Shown here: in pieces, positions 34,290-43,780 of the stretch
Numbering within the stretch: the first letter of the stretch is position 1
Layout: every line of letters begins with the position of its first letter
From: Candidatus Helarchaeota archaeon
GTDB lineage: Archaea; Asgardarchaeota; Lokiarchaeia; Helarchaeales; RDOG01
DNA: 61,870 bases
NCBI GenBank assembly: GCA_029838215.1
Contig: JALGVI010000008.1
Location: 1-61,870, forward strand
Reading direction: 5' to 3'
Made by a program: the position numbers and the translations under genes
The notes under the pieces: model-generated
The model's input: the letters and a program-made list of their open reading frames with translations, nothing else
Database searches by the model: none
What the model was told of the DNA's origin: nothing

Positions 34290-34331
34290 GAAGATCACGT
34301 CCGGTCACCCAATATTTTTATCTTTTACGAC

Positions 34332-34937
34332 TCATTCATTGATTCTTTTTTTAATTCGAATTGGAAAATCATGTCCAGGAATGATAACATCGGCTCGTTT
34401 CACGATTTTTTTCATTGATTCAAGAGCTTTTTTTCGATCCACGTTAATAAATGGAATTATCCCGTTCAAATAGTTATTTCTGATAGGAATTGCATCCCCT
34501 GAAATGGCAAATACTTGTCTTCTTTTCACGAGTATTGCGATGCTATCCCAAGAATGACCCGGAGTATCAATGATTTCGATATTATCTTCTAGATGGAATG
34601 GGAACTCTTGGATTTTAACATCTGCTTCTTTTTTTTCACCGTGACAATGCATGTAAATGCGAGCCGAAGGAAAAAGTGAATTATTCTCGACGTGATCTTT
34701 GTGACAATGAGTGTTTATGATTATATTGATGTCATCCGGTTTTAGATCGTGTTGCCTCAGGGCATTAATGATGTATTTTTCATCATCTTCTCTAGACGTG
34801 TCGATCAAGATGTTGTTTGCTTCGGTTTGGATTAGCGTGACGGTGGATCGCGCATCTTTTATCATTCCGCTGGGATGAAGGATCAATATTCCCGGACGAA
34901 TAATTTTGAATTTTTTAATCACGTTTCTCTTTTCCAT
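34332..34937 (-). CDS. Metallo-beta-lactamase-fold hydrolase
   Basis: About 201 residues. Metal-binding motif NTHCHKDHVEN (HxHxDH), a further His in YMHCHG, DTPGHSWDSIA and ISGDAIPIRNN complete the five MBL motifs. Members hydrolyse thioesters, lactones or phosphoesters. The substrate is not clear. The start overlaps the end of the nitroreductase gene, so translation is coupled. Confidence 0.85.
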   Translation of the reverse strand: MEKRNVIKKFKIIRPGILILHPSGMIKDARSTVTLIQTEANNILIDTSREDDEKYIINALRQHDLKPDDINIIINTHCHKDHVENNSLFPSARIYMHCHGEKKEADVKIQEFPFHLEDNIEIIDTPGHSWDSIAILVKRRQVFAISGDAIPIRNNYLNGIIPFINVDRKKALESMKKIVKRADVIIPGHDFPIRIKKRINE

Positions 34938-35466
34938 AAATTTCATCGTATAGGATCCGGTTTAATGGAATGCGTTTTGGTGGTCTTGGTTGTTCTGCCG
35001 GTTTTCCGATTGGAATTATTGCCACCGGTCTGATTCCTTGATTCATTGGAATTTCTAGTGCTTCTGCCACGAGATCATCTCGGAATGCGCCTATCCAACA
35101 TGCTCCCAACCCACGTGCTGAAAGTAATAATAAAAGCGTCTGGATGTATGCGGCGGTATCTTGTAGAGCATAAAGATTTGCTCCTCGATCGCCATAAATT
35201 TTTGCGGTTCTTGGCATGTTTGCACAAACCACTAAGACGAATGGTGCTTCTGCTATAAATGTTTGATTAAGTGCGGCTTTTACGAGGGCTTCTTTTCGTT
35301 CTCGTGATTTTATTAAAATTATATCCCAGCTTTGCAAATTTCCTGCACTGGGTGCCCAGCGCGCTTCGTCAAGTAGATTAATAATCGTTTTCTCGTCAAT
35401 ATCTCCACTAAATCTTCTTATGCTTCGTCTTTCTCTTATTATTTTTGCAATATCTTGTTGATAAAT
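34915..35466 (-). CDS. Nitroreductase-family flavoprotein, probable ATT start
   Basis: About 183 residues if read from ATT 35466. A shorter frame starts at TTG 35337 but lacks the conserved N-terminus. Translating upstream in the same frame gives IAKIIRERRSIRRFSG and LLDEARWAPSAGNLQSWD, the classic FMN-binding N-terminus of nitroreductases. No ATG, GTG or TTG lies in frame between that segment and the preceding TGA. GGAGTGA sits 6-9 nt upstream of the ATT. Either a rare ATT start is used or one base is wrong. The rest (AYIQTLLLLLSARGLGACWIG, GKPAEQPRPP) is typical. Enzymes of this family reduce nitro, quinone or flavin substrates. Confidence 0.85.
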   Translation of the reverse strand: MYQQDIAKIIRERRSIRRFSGDIDEKTIINLLDEARWAPSAGNLQSWDIILIKSRERKEALVKAALNQTFIAEAPFVLVVCANMPRTAKIYGDRGANLYALQDTAAYIQTLLLLLSARGLGACWIGAFRDDLVAEALEIPMNQGIRPVAIIPIGKPAEQPRPPKRIPLNRILYDEIYGKEKRD

Positions 35467-35513
35467 TTCATTTCACTCCAAGTCTTTAAATTAGGATAAA
35501 AAATGGTCAAATT

Positions 35514-36722
35514 TTAGGAAGCAAATGACCCATTTCCTTGGTATTTCACGAGCAATCCTTCAAACGTGCGTTCCGTGGCGATATTTATCGTGAACAACTG
35601 ATAATCTGCGGAGAATATGTCTTGAAAGTAGTCTGAAAGAGTTTTAATGGCACTAGCAATGAACAAAAATTCGAACCGTCCTTCTTGGTAATCTGTCTTG
35701 TATTTTTCCGCAAGTTCTTTTATCAGGAAGACATTTCTAGTGCTGAAAAGATATGTTATGTTCACTCGAATATCGATGGATGAAATGCTCGGGGGACACT
35801 CGACGTTTATCCGGGCAGGGTCCATGGAAAAAATTTGAACAAACCATTCCTTGATCATGGAAGTGCCGTGACTTATAAAAAAGTTGGCGATATTTTCAGT
35901 AGAAAAGGAATCCTCAAAAATGTTTTGATATTTCTTGATGATTTTTACACGTTTATCGACTTCTTCCAGCGCAATTTTTTGAATGATATCTTCGAAAATG
36001 CCATCCTCAAGTTTAAATTGGGATTTAAATGCAATCTTGCCGAGGAGATTTTCAAATTTTCCCATTTCTTGTTCATGTTCACCGCGCAGTTTCAAGTATT
36101 TGTCGCACAATTTGATTTTCTCGTGGATCCACTCTAAACCCTCTTTATATTTCAATTTTTTAGCCCAAAATTCTGCCTTTTCGAGATACATGCGACCGTC
36201 ATAGTAATCGTCTTCATCCAAATTTACTTGAGCGGCTTCAGCAAGAGAATAGTATTTTTCATATAATTCGTCCCTTGTCATGCTTTCGGCTTGATAGTTC
36301 CAATATTCTTGTTCGGATTGTATGTCCAAGCGTCTTTGATATTCTGAGATTATTTCTTCTTTTGTATTTCCTGAATATGTCGGCTCTATTTTTTTAATTG
36401 CTGAGACTGATTCTTGTACGACCACATCATCCATGTCGTCGAGTGCTCGGATTAGAAATCCGATGCTTTTTTTTGCAGGAGGTCCCAATTTTCCAAGTGA
36501 AGCCGCCACCCATGACCTCACGTTTGGATTTTTATCATTTAGTGCAATGATGAGGTGGTCCACGACGCCCAGTTCTAAGCCATCTTGTCCCGAATTTCCC
36601 AAGAGCATTGCGGCTTTGGTTCTTTTCTTTTCATCTTTGTTTGAAAGATCTTTTATTGCTTTTTTAATTTCTTTTTCCTTCAAATATGGCTCTCTCCACG
36701 ATTGAGCTTGTAAAGCTTCCAA
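35514..36722 (-). CDS. HEAT-repeat protein with C-terminal domain shared with the 48546 gene
   Basis: 402 residues. Residues about 20-115 hold two or three HEAT-like repeats (KKRTKAAMLLGNSGQDG, NPNVRSWVAASLGKLGPPA, VVVQESVSAIKKI). A helical linker follows, about 140-220. The last ~150 residues align with most of the protein at 48546-49100: both have an I-x-Y-x-F strand followed by I-x5-L-x-K, then L-S-x-x-F and Y-x-L-x-T. The shared domain is unnamed to me. TTG 36722 is the start. Confidence 0.75.
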   Translation of the reverse strand: MEALQAQSWREPYLKEKEIKKAIKDLSNKDEKKRTKAAMLLGNSGQDGLELGVVDHLIIALNDKNPNVRSWVAASLGKLGPPAKKSIGFLIRALDDMDDVVVQESVSAIKKIEPTYSGNTKEEIISEYQRRLDIQSEQEYWNYQAESMTRDELYEKYYSLAEAAQVNLDEDDYYDGRMYLEKAEFWAKKLKYKEGLEWIHEKIKLCDKYLKLRGEHEQEMGKFENLLGKIAFKSQFKLEDGIFEDIIQKIALEEVDKRVKIIKKYQNIFEDSFSTENIANFFISHGTSMIKEWFVQIFSMDPARINVECPPSISSIDIRVNITYLFSTRNVFLIKELAEKYKTDYQEGRFEFLFIASAIKTLSDYFQDIFSADYQLFTINIATERTFEGLLVKYQGNGSFAS

Positions 36723-36824
36723 AAATTACCAGAAACATTCAAATTTTTCTAGAATGGTTTTTCCAAAATAATATGTCAGCCATGGTTTAAAAGAATTTAA
36801 CATGATTTAAAAGATTAAATTCCC

Positions 36825-38297
36825 TTATTTTTTTGTTTGTTCGCCAATAAAGAAATCCCGAATAATTCTTGCTTGATTGTTGCTTATTAAAGGTGTTTCT
36901 TCAAGTTCTTCCAACGATGCGGCTTTTATATTTTGAATGCTTCCGAATTTTTTAAGTAAAGCTTGCTTTCGTTTTTTTCCGATTCCTGGTATTCCATCCA
37001 AAATGCTTTCAAAAGTGCCTTTTCGTCGTAATTTCTTATAATATGAAATGGCAAATCTATGGGCTTCGTCCCTGACTCGTTGAAGTAAAAAAAGTGCTTT
37101 AGAATTCAAGGGTAAAGTCATCGGATCGTTTTTAAAAGGAAAATAAATGAAATCGTGTTCTTTTGCCAATCCACATATTTGGATTTTGTTCAAACCGAGT
37201 TGGTTTAGGACTTCTTTTGCCATATTAACTTGTCCCAGTCCTCCATCAATCAGAATTAAATCGGGTTTCCTCAATTTTTCGGTTAATACTCTCTGGTAGC
37301 GACGCTTTATTAATTCTGCCATCATTGCATAATCATTTGGTCCTTGAGAACGCATTCGATAACGCCTATATTCTTCTTTCATTGGTAAACCATTCTCAAA
37401 AATCACGCACGCTCCCGTTGCAAGACCCGTCTCGCTTCCGCCGATGTCGAAACCCGCGATTCTCATCGGGGTTTTCGGCAATTTTAGAAGCTTTTTAAGT
37501 TCCTTGACACTTTCAGACAGGAAAAATGTCTTCGTTTCAGGAGATAGACGAACATTTTGCACCACGCGTTCCAAAGCCCGTATTTTATCTCTGTATTCGG
37601 CAGCAATTTCGAATTGCAAGTTCTTAGATGCGGCATCCATTTTATCATGGAGGTCTTTAAGTAGTTCTTCTTTTTTCCCTGAGAGAAATAAGATTATATT
37701 TTTAACATTTTCATCATATTCTTCTTTGGAAATCTCACCAATGCAAGGACCCGGGCATTTCTTATACTGAAACCTTGTACAAAATCTATCATTTTCCTTG
37801 ATTGGTCTTTTACAATCTGATGCCGGAAAAACTCTAAGAAGGTAATCAATGCTTCTCTCTAACAATTTCATGTCCATGAATGGTCCAAAATAGACACCTG
37901 GTTCACGGGGCTCATTTTTTGTGAGTCGCATTATTAAAATTCTGGGAAATTTTTCGTTTGTCGTAATGTGGACGTATGGATGGCTCTTGTCATCCTTCAT
38001 TAATGAATTGAATTTTGGCTTGATTTTCTTAATGAGGTTCGTTTCCAGAATGAGTGCTTCAATTTCTGAGTCTGCTTTTTGAATTTCAACATCTCGGATT
38101 TGAGCGACAAGTTGTTTCAATTTTGGATATGATTCGAAATTCAGGTTTGATCTGAAATAGGAACTCACTCTCTTTTTCAAGGAAATTGCCTTTCCAACGT
38201 AGATTATTTCATCTTTCTCATTTTTAAATAGGTAACAACCAGGAGAAAGCGGCAATTTATTGATTTTTTTCATTAACTCTTCATTTTTTACGTTCAA
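36825..38297 (-). CDS. uvrC: Excinuclease UvrC
   Basis: 490 residues. The GIY-YIG nuclease domain comes first (LSPGCYLFKNEKDEIIYVGKA), then Cys-containing linkers (YKKCPGPCIGEI), a UVR motif region, the RNase-H-like 3' nuclease (DIGGSETG, LILIDGGLGQ) and one helix-hairpin-helix (LDGIPGIGKKRKQALLKKFG). UvrC makes the two cuts flanking bulky DNA damage, with UvrA and UvrB. At 490 residues it is shorter than many bacterial UvrC (about 600). It ends an operon starting with two longin-like membrane proteins. Confidence 0.95.
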   Translation of the reverse strand: MNVKNEELMKKINKLPLSPGCYLFKNEKDEIIYVGKAISLKKRVSSYFRSNLNFESYPKLKQLVAQIRDVEIQKADSEIEALILETNLIKKIKPKFNSLMKDDKSHPYVHITTNEKFPRILIMRLTKNEPREPGVYFGPFMDMKLLERSIDYLLRVFPASDCKRPIKENDRFCTRFQYKKCPGPCIGEISKEEYDENVKNIILFLSGKKEELLKDLHDKMDAASKNLQFEIAAEYRDKIRALERVVQNVRLSPETKTFFLSESVKELKKLLKLPKTPMRIAGFDIGGSETGLATGACVIFENGLPMKEEYRRYRMRSQGPNDYAMMAELIKRRYQRVLTEKLRKPDLILIDGGLGQVNMAKEVLNQLGLNKIQICGLAKEHDFIYFPFKNDPMTLPLNSKALFLLQRVRDEAHRFAISYYKKLRRKGTFESILDGIPGIGKKRKQALLKKFGSIQNIKAASLEELEETPLISNNQARIIRDFFIGEQTKK

Positions 38298-38829
38298 GGT
38301 GATCTCCTAACTCCTTGACGATTTTCAACATTAAAGGAAAGATTTTTTTCTTGTATCTTTTCATGCCGATATTCATGTATTGGTGAAATCGGTCATTCAT
38401 GACTCTTGCTAAATCTGAGTTTTCAAAAAATCGATAATAGACATGATGCTCCTTCCTCTTTCTATCAAAGACCGTCAAATTTGGCTCTACTCGAAGATCC
38501 CGTGCTTGGATTTGAATTTCTCTGAAAGGATGCTCGGGATAATCTTCTTCAAGAGAAATTCCGTATCGTTTCATATATTCTTCATCTGAAAACGGATGGA
38601 TTATGTAAAAAGTTGGCGAATACGTGTCGTCCTTCCCAAATTCGAAGAAATAGCCTGCTTGTCGAAATAATTCTCTATAGAAATCGAATTTACTTGCGAG
38701 ATATGAATTACCGGCTAATCGCAAATTCATTGCAGTTAATAATCGTTTTTCATTTTTCTCCTTCAAAATGATCTTTCTATAGGACATGCCAAGAAAAATA
38801 TGATAGCGATCTTCTTTTATTTTATTCAA
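38281..38829 (-). CDS. Unrecognised soluble protein overlapping uvrC
   Basis: 182 residues, basic and mixed alpha/beta, with many Tyr, Phe and Arg (YHIFLGMSYRKIIL, FREIQIQARDLRVEPNLTVF, HHVYYRF). No membrane segments and no family I recognise. Its 3' end overlaps uvrC by 17 nt and its start is 1 nt from the upstream membrane-protein stop, so it is inside the operon. Confidence 0.7.
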   Translation of the reverse strand: MNKIKEDRYHIFLGMSYRKIILKEKNEKRLLTAMNLRLAGNSYLASKFDFYRELFRQAGYFFEFGKDDTYSPTFYIIHPFSDEEYMKRYGISLEEDYPEHPFREIQIQARDLRVEPNLTVFDRKRKEHHVYYRFFENSDLARVMNDRFHQYMNIGMKRYKKKIFPLMLKIVKELGDHLERKK

Positions 38830-38830
38830 T

Positions 38831-40606
38831 CTAAAGCGACTGGTCGGGCAAAGTGAATAATTCTTTTTCTCTTCGTTTTTTCTCGAATTCTCTTTTTAGG
38901 ATGTAATAAATTGAGCCAAAACAAACGCCGCCTGCGGTTATGAGAAAGATGTTCCTAAATGTCATGTTGAACGTGAATTGTTGAGCAACAGCAGGAATGA
39001 AAAATGCGAATGGTATTTGAACGAAGTAATCTCCAATAAACCAGATCTCAACGGTTCCGAAAAGAAGAAGCGTGATATAACCGCTATATTTTAGGAGAAC
39101 AAGTCCATCAAAAGTTCCCGGGAGAAACTTGTCGGGAGGAATTTCATTCAATAATGAGATGGAATGCCAGAAGTCATGAACGCTTTGAAACAGTATCCAG
39201 ATTACATAGCCGAGATGTAACCCAAATACGGCCAATAGCGAATAATTTAGAACTTGCCAAAGGAGACCTGCCAGACCTGTTACCATGAAAATTGTTCCAA
39301 ACCGGAGAATAGCAGAACCATGAATCAACGAGAAAAAGCTCATCATTACAGCAACAGCAAAGAAGAAAGAGTGGGGTGAATTGAATGTACTCCAAAAATG
39401 GAACTTTTGCTCTTCTACTTTATCTGGCTTCAAATAGGGTAAGAATTCTCCTACAAAATCGTGCGTGATTGTCTTCAATTTTCTTGCCACGATCATGATA
39501 ATTACGACAGCACTTGCCTCGAGAAAAAGAAAAACCAAAATGTAAGGGTAGATAAAATGAATGATTAAATTGCCTGCTAACATTTCCGTGAAATAACAGA
39601 AAAGAGGAATGCAGACCATTAGGCCACTCATTATGATGAAAAATGTCCAAGATAATGTTAGAAAAGGGCTGAGTTGTTCCATGTCTTTGAAGTTTAGGCT
39701 TTCACCATTAAAGATCTTATAATAATAGATCATTAAAGCGATTATACCCATTAAATCAAGGACCAAGACGATCACGTCAACTTCCCATTCATACGTGGAG
39801 CCGAGAATCATGAATTTATCAAAAATATCTTTCATTAAAAGCAAGAACGGTATTAAGAAGAAGGCAAATGTAGAGATTGTAGCAATTTTTTGCAAGCTTG
39901 ATGCATTTCTAGAATAGTTGCCATTCTTTATTGAATTTGCAAGAAAAACTACAAGCGGCAATGTAAAAAATATGCCTTCAGTAAAAAGGAAAATCAAAAT
40001 CCCTAAAAAAGTCAAGATATTTAATGCTAATAATTCTCCTAATGGGTTCTTGTCTATTTTAGTATTATCTACTTCCCAAAATGAAAAGTGATGAATCATG
40101 CTACTAATGTTCATGCATTGAAAAATCACGAAGAAAGATTGAAGAAATAGGATGGCAGTTGCGCCCCAATACACGACAAAATACGGTATGATGAAAGGAT
40201 TTTCGAGAATTGCTACAGGTATTAATGTCCAGCGATTCATGACGAAAAATGGAAGAAATAAGAAAAAAAATAGGAAGGAAATATTAATGAACTTATCCTT
40301 TTTTTTCTTAAACGTTTTATTTAGCCATTTCTTTGTATCGTCGATGTACTCATTTTTCACGTGTTCGTCAATGGTCGTATTTGAAATCAAGATATCATGA
40401 GTCTTTGTAATGCGTGACTTGAGAATTTTTGGCATGATGAACGTAAAAGGTAATACCAATGGAAGAAAAAATACGCTATAGGATGTAAAAAATAAAAATC
40501 GAACGTTTTCCAAGATGAAAAACATGGGAAATGAGCTGATAAAATAAAAAATGGTCGCAATGGCAACGATAACGATGCGATTTCTCATTTTTTTGGTGTT
40601 CCTCAT
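38831..40606 (-). CDS. Large multi-pass membrane protein (about 12-14 helices)
   Basis: 591 residues, mostly hydrophobic helices joined by short loops. A charged cytoplasmic loop near residues 70-105 (KSRITKTHDIL ... DDTKKWLNKTFKKKKDK) separates the first two helices from the rest. No family recognised. It overlaps the 40603 gene by 4 nt and precedes the 182-residue gene by 1 nt. Membership in an operon with longin-like membrane proteins suggests a membrane-associated complex. Confidence 0.72.
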   Translation of the reverse strand: MRNTKKMRNRIVIVAIATIFYFISSFPMFFILENVRFLFFTSYSVFFLPLVLPFTFIMPKILKSRITKTHDILISNTTIDEHVKNEYIDDTKKWLNKTFKKKKDKFINISFLFFFLFLPFFVMNRWTLIPVAILENPFIIPYFVVYWGATAILFLQSFFVIFQCMNISSMIHHFSFWEVDNTKIDKNPLGELLALNILTFLGILIFLFTEGIFFTLPLVVFLANSIKNGNYSRNASSLQKIATISTFAFFLIPFLLLMKDIFDKFMILGSTYEWEVDVIVLVLDLMGIIALMIYYYKIFNGESLNFKDMEQLSPFLTLSWTFFIIMSGLMVCIPLFCYFTEMLAGNLIIHFIYPYILVFLFLEASAVVIIMIVARKLKTITHDFVGEFLPYLKPDKVEEQKFHFWSTFNSPHSFFFAVAVMMSFFSLIHGSAILRFGTIFMVTGLAGLLWQVLNYSLLAVFGLHLGYVIWILFQSVHDFWHSISLLNEIPPDKFLPGTFDGLVLLKYSGYITLLLFGTVEIWFIGDYFVQIPFAFFIPAVAQQFTFNMTFRNIFLITAGGVCFGSIYYILKREFEKKRREKELFTLPDQSL

Positions 40607-41607
40607 TTATTATTAGAAAATTCCTGTTCAGATGCGAGTTTAGCTAGCTTTGATTTTTTACTTTTAATTTTTACGATTGGATGAAGCCGCCAGATATCCA
40701 TTAGATATCCTCCGAATTGAGATCCAGCCAGTGTCATGATGATGATTAGAGGAAAAAGTGCTGCGAAAGTGAAAAGACTTGAAACTCCCAAATAGACAAG
40801 TGAAAGTCCAAATATTCGAATGGAGCTATCATTCGCAAGGAACGTGAAGAGAATCCAATTCTGAACGATTAAGAACCCAATTTGCGTGAATGCAATGGTA
40901 TATCCCCGCTTTCGGTTTCCAGCAATGAAGCCCGCTATGAAAGCACTAGGTAAATACATGATCAGCACGGGGAAATTCAAAGCAAATATCAGGATGAGAG
41001 TCGAGATCATGAAATGCGTGAAAAGCCAATCTGCCCAAATTTGCCATTCTGAAGGGTTTATCGTGATTTTTTGGAAAAAAACTTGGAGATATGCTGAATA
41101 ACTCTGGATATAAGTATATAATAACGTCAACGTGATATTATCTGTTGTCCAGAAAAAAAGAAACGTTAATAACGCCAACCCTACAATAATTGCGAATGAT
41201 AACGTTAATTTATTTCGTGGATAGGTTCTCAATCGAACTATTTTATCCAGTTGACGTGTAAAAATCTGAAATTTTTCTATGTTTGAAGACAAGTGAGCAT
41301 CCGGAAATTTGGATAGAAATGAATCGTGAATTTTTCGGAGAATTTTTTGAACGTGATTTAGGTTATCACGTGGATCGCAAATAGCCGCAATGGTCAAGTG
41401 CGAATCGGGATGCTTGTAAAGCACGAGTTGTCCAATATCTAGATCAAGGCTATTCAAATGAGAACCACGAATTGCTTCCTTTGAGAAATCAGATATGGCA
41501 GTTAAGAACCCTGTAATGAGTTGTTCATCGAGTCCAAAGGCACCTCCCCAGTTATGCGTGTAAATGGCGAGTCCTGCTTCATTTATGATGTAAAGGTCCA
41601 TCAGCAT
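40603..41607 (-). CDS. Longin-like domain membrane protein, copy A
   Basis: About 334 residues from ATG 41607. The N-terminal ~120 residues read LYIINEAGLAIYTHNW, LITGFLTAISDFSKEAI, then a strand region and a C-terminal helix (VQKILRKIHDSFLSKF). This fits a longin/roadblock-like beta-alpha sandwich of the kind found in vesicle-trafficking regulators and in Asgard proteins. About five membrane helices follow and a short basic tail. It pairs with copy B (24 nt apart). Assignment to longin is by pattern, not proof. Confidence 0.75.
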   Translation of the reverse strand: MLMDLYIINEAGLAIYTHNWGGAFGLDEQLITGFLTAISDFSKEAIRGSHLNSLDLDIGQLVLYKHPDSHLTIAAICDPRDNLNHVQKILRKIHDSFLSKFPDAHLSSNIEKFQIFTRQLDKIVRLRTYPRNKLTLSFAIIVGLALLTFLFFWTTDNITLTLLYTYIQSYSAYLQVFFQKITINPSEWQIWADWLFTHFMISTLILIFALNFPVLIMYLPSAFIAGFIAGNRKRGYTIAFTQIGFLIVQNWILFTFLANDSSIRIFGLSLVYLGVSSLFTFAALFPLIIIMTLAGSQFGGYLMDIWRLHPIVKIKSKKSKLAKLASEQEFSNNK

Positions 41608-41631
41608 TGTAAGCAACCAGCGACATTCTTG

Positions 41632-42552
41632 TTATTTTTGTTTTTTTCCGGAACTATATAAAATCTCTTTTTCAGGAGGTATGGGATAAAAGTATCTTTT
41701 TTCCAACGATAGCCCACCAATGTAAATAAAAATGAAACACGATAAGAGGTATAGGGGGAGGTATAAGATTATTATGAGATTGATTGTTATGGCATTTATT
41801 GACAATTCAAAGACTCTAGCACGTTGGGCCTGCCCTGCAACAAATCCTAATAACCAGTTGCTGACTAAGAATGTCCCCACGAGGATTAGTGTCAATCCAA
41901 ATGCATGCTTCCACTTTGAACTCCCTGAAATATATCCTATTGCAATTGCACTGGGCACGATTCCGATAAGGAGAAAAAATTGGAGTCGAGCGGTAATGCT
42001 TGCAAAATTAAAAAGATTCGTAAGGGGTTCGTAAGATGTTCCACCCGTGAAAAAATATCTACTTAGAAAATCACTTAAGAAATTTATCGTGATAAAAGAG
42101 AAGAGGACTAAAATTAATCCTCCAATGGCAAGACCCAGCAAATCCATTTGCCAACCACGCTTGCGGATTTTATTTTCCACGATTTGCTCTATCGTGGGAT
42201 CGAATTTTTCCCGAATTACTGAGATATCTAACTTTCCTTTGAGTAAATAATCCTTAAATTGCAAATAGAATGCTTCTGCAATTTCCATCAAGGTTTTTTT
42301 GATTAGAGAGAGATTGTCTTTTTGAGATGCCAATGCGGCAATAGTTATCTTTAGGGTCCGATCGAAGTGAATGACAAGTTGTTCGGTCTGAACATCTATT
42401 TTTGAGAGTTTTTCTCCCATTGTTTCTTTTGAGAAATCTGAAATTGCAGTCAAAAACCCCGAAAGTAGTTGATCATCGATTGTTGAATGAGCGAAGGATT
42501 TGTGGTATATTCCAAGACCACCTTCCGTGATAATAAACAAGTCGTAGATCAT
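41632..42552 (-). CDS. Longin-like domain membrane protein, copy B
   Basis: About 306 residues from ATG 42552, the position equivalent to copy A's start. LFIITEGGLGIYHKSF and LLSGFLTAISDFSKETMG match copy A almost word for word, followed by a helix (IKKTLMEIAEAFYLQF) and about five membrane helices. It leads the operon of five genes to uvrC. A longin head on a membrane anchor could recruit GTPases to the membrane. The 418-nt gap upstream (42562-42979) contains only AT-rich sequence and a doubtful 71-codon frame. Confidence 0.75.
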   Translation of the reverse strand: MIYDLFIITEGGLGIYHKSFAHSTIDDQLLSGFLTAISDFSKETMGEKLSKIDVQTEQLVIHFDRTLKITIAALASQKDNLSLIKKTLMEIAEAFYLQFKDYLLKGKLDISVIREKFDPTIEQIVENKIRKRGWQMDLLGLAIGGLILVLFSFITINFLSDFLSRYFFTGGTSYEPLTNLFNFASITARLQFFLLIGIVPSAIAIGYISGSSKWKHAFGLTLILVGTFLVSNWLLGFVAGQAQRARVFELSINAITINLIIILYLPLYLLSCFIFIYIGGLSLEKRYFYPIPPEKEILYSSGKKQK

Positions 42553-42979
42553 TCGGTTCACTACATGTTATCGTTTTTCCTGCAGACATAAATCTATGGA
42601 AACGGATTTATTTTATTCTTTTCGTGGATGCAAAAGTCCTTTTATGTAAATATTGTTGGTGAAATCAAAAAACTTGGGAGCTGATTTTCATAAATAATGG
42701 GGAAAATTCATTTTTTGGTCGAAATCATTAATATTTCCATTCATCAGGAAGATTTCACGTATTTAATCGCTTATTCTAGTGAAATTCCTTCATTGATCTT
42801 CGTTATTAGAAAGATTTTTCTTATGGTTTTGCATGAAAGAATTGGAGATAAAATATCTTTTCGTATCTCAAGAAGACAATTAATTCCGAAAAGATCCAAC
42901 AAATTTATTTAAAATGGACATATTTTTTCGTTAGTTGGACGTGTATGCTCGTGAAAAAGGAAAGCGAAGATGGTTTTCA

Positions 42980-43762
42980 ATGGTTGGTTTAATATCTGGC
43001 AAAAATATGCTCGTTACTGGTGCTGGTAGTGGAATTGGGCGGGCTATCGCCGTGCGAGGTGCAAGAGAGGGTGCAAACGTGATCGTGGTTGATATAAATT
43101 CACAAGGTGCTCGGGAAACGGCAGAATTAGTCAAAAAAGAAAACCAAAAAGCGATTACCATCATTCGTGATGTAAGCACGGCTGAAAACGTAAAGGAAAT
43201 CGTGAAGATTACCTATGAAAATTTTGATCGATTGGATATTTTAGTAAATAATGCTGGAATTGGGGGAACAAATCTCTCTCCCGTCATCAAGCTGGATGAA
43301 AAAGATTGGGATCGCATATTTCAAGTAAACATTCGGGCTGTCTTCTTGATGTGCAAGTATTTCTTGCGACACATGATTAAAAATGAGACTCCCCGGGATC
43401 AGATCCGTGGAAAAGTAATAAATATTGCTTCGCAGCGTGGCAAGACGGGAGGAGCAGGCCTTAGTGCTTATAGTGCTTCCAAAGCGGCTGTAATCAGCTT
43501 TACTCAATCTCTCGCTAAAGAAATGGGGCGAAAACGAATCACGGTGAATTGCATTTGTCCCGGAACGATTTATACGGGGATTTGGGGCGGTGCGACCATT
43601 GACCAAATAAAAGGTTTTGGTGGTGAAGTTCCTCTCAAGTATAAAAAAGTGGGTCTTCCTGAAGATGTGGCAGGCGTGGTCATGTTTTTAGCCTCGAAAG
43701 ATGCTGATTGGATGACGGGGCAAGCGGTTAATATTACCGGTGGCATGATCATGACTCGTTGA
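42980..43762 (+). CDS. Short-chain dehydrogenase/reductase (SDR)
   Basis: About 260 residues from ATG 42980. Classical SDR features: cofactor motif TGAGSGIGRA, DVSTAENV, NNAG (LVNNAGIGG), catalytic Ser/Tyr/Lys in SAYSASKAAVISF, and a PGTIYTGIW loop. It is closest in style to 3-oxoacyl-ACP reductase-like or alcohol dehydrogenases using NAD(P)H. The longer TTG start at 42935 adds an untypical basic segment. It is 18 nt from the ThDP enzyme gene, so they are probably one operon. Confidence 0.9.
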   Translation: MVGLISGKNMLVTGAGSGIGRAIAVRGAREGANVIVVDINSQGARETAELVKKENQKAITIIRDVSTAENVKEIVKITYENFDRLDILVNNAGIGGTNLSPVIKLDEKDWDRIFQVNIRAVFLMCKYFLRHMIKNETPRDQIRGKVINIASQRGKTGGAGLSAYSASKAAVISFTQSLAKEMGRKRITVNCICPGTIYTGIWGGATIDQIKGFGGEVPLKYKKVGLPEDVAGVVMFLASKDADWMTGQAVNITGGMIMTR

Positions 43763-43780
43763 TTTTTCTTATAAAAAAAA

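Noticed and set aside
42697..42912. Plus-strand 71-codon frame in the gap before the SDR gene
   Set aside because: It has an AT-driven hydrophobic composition, no ribosome site and no recognisable motif. It is probably chance.
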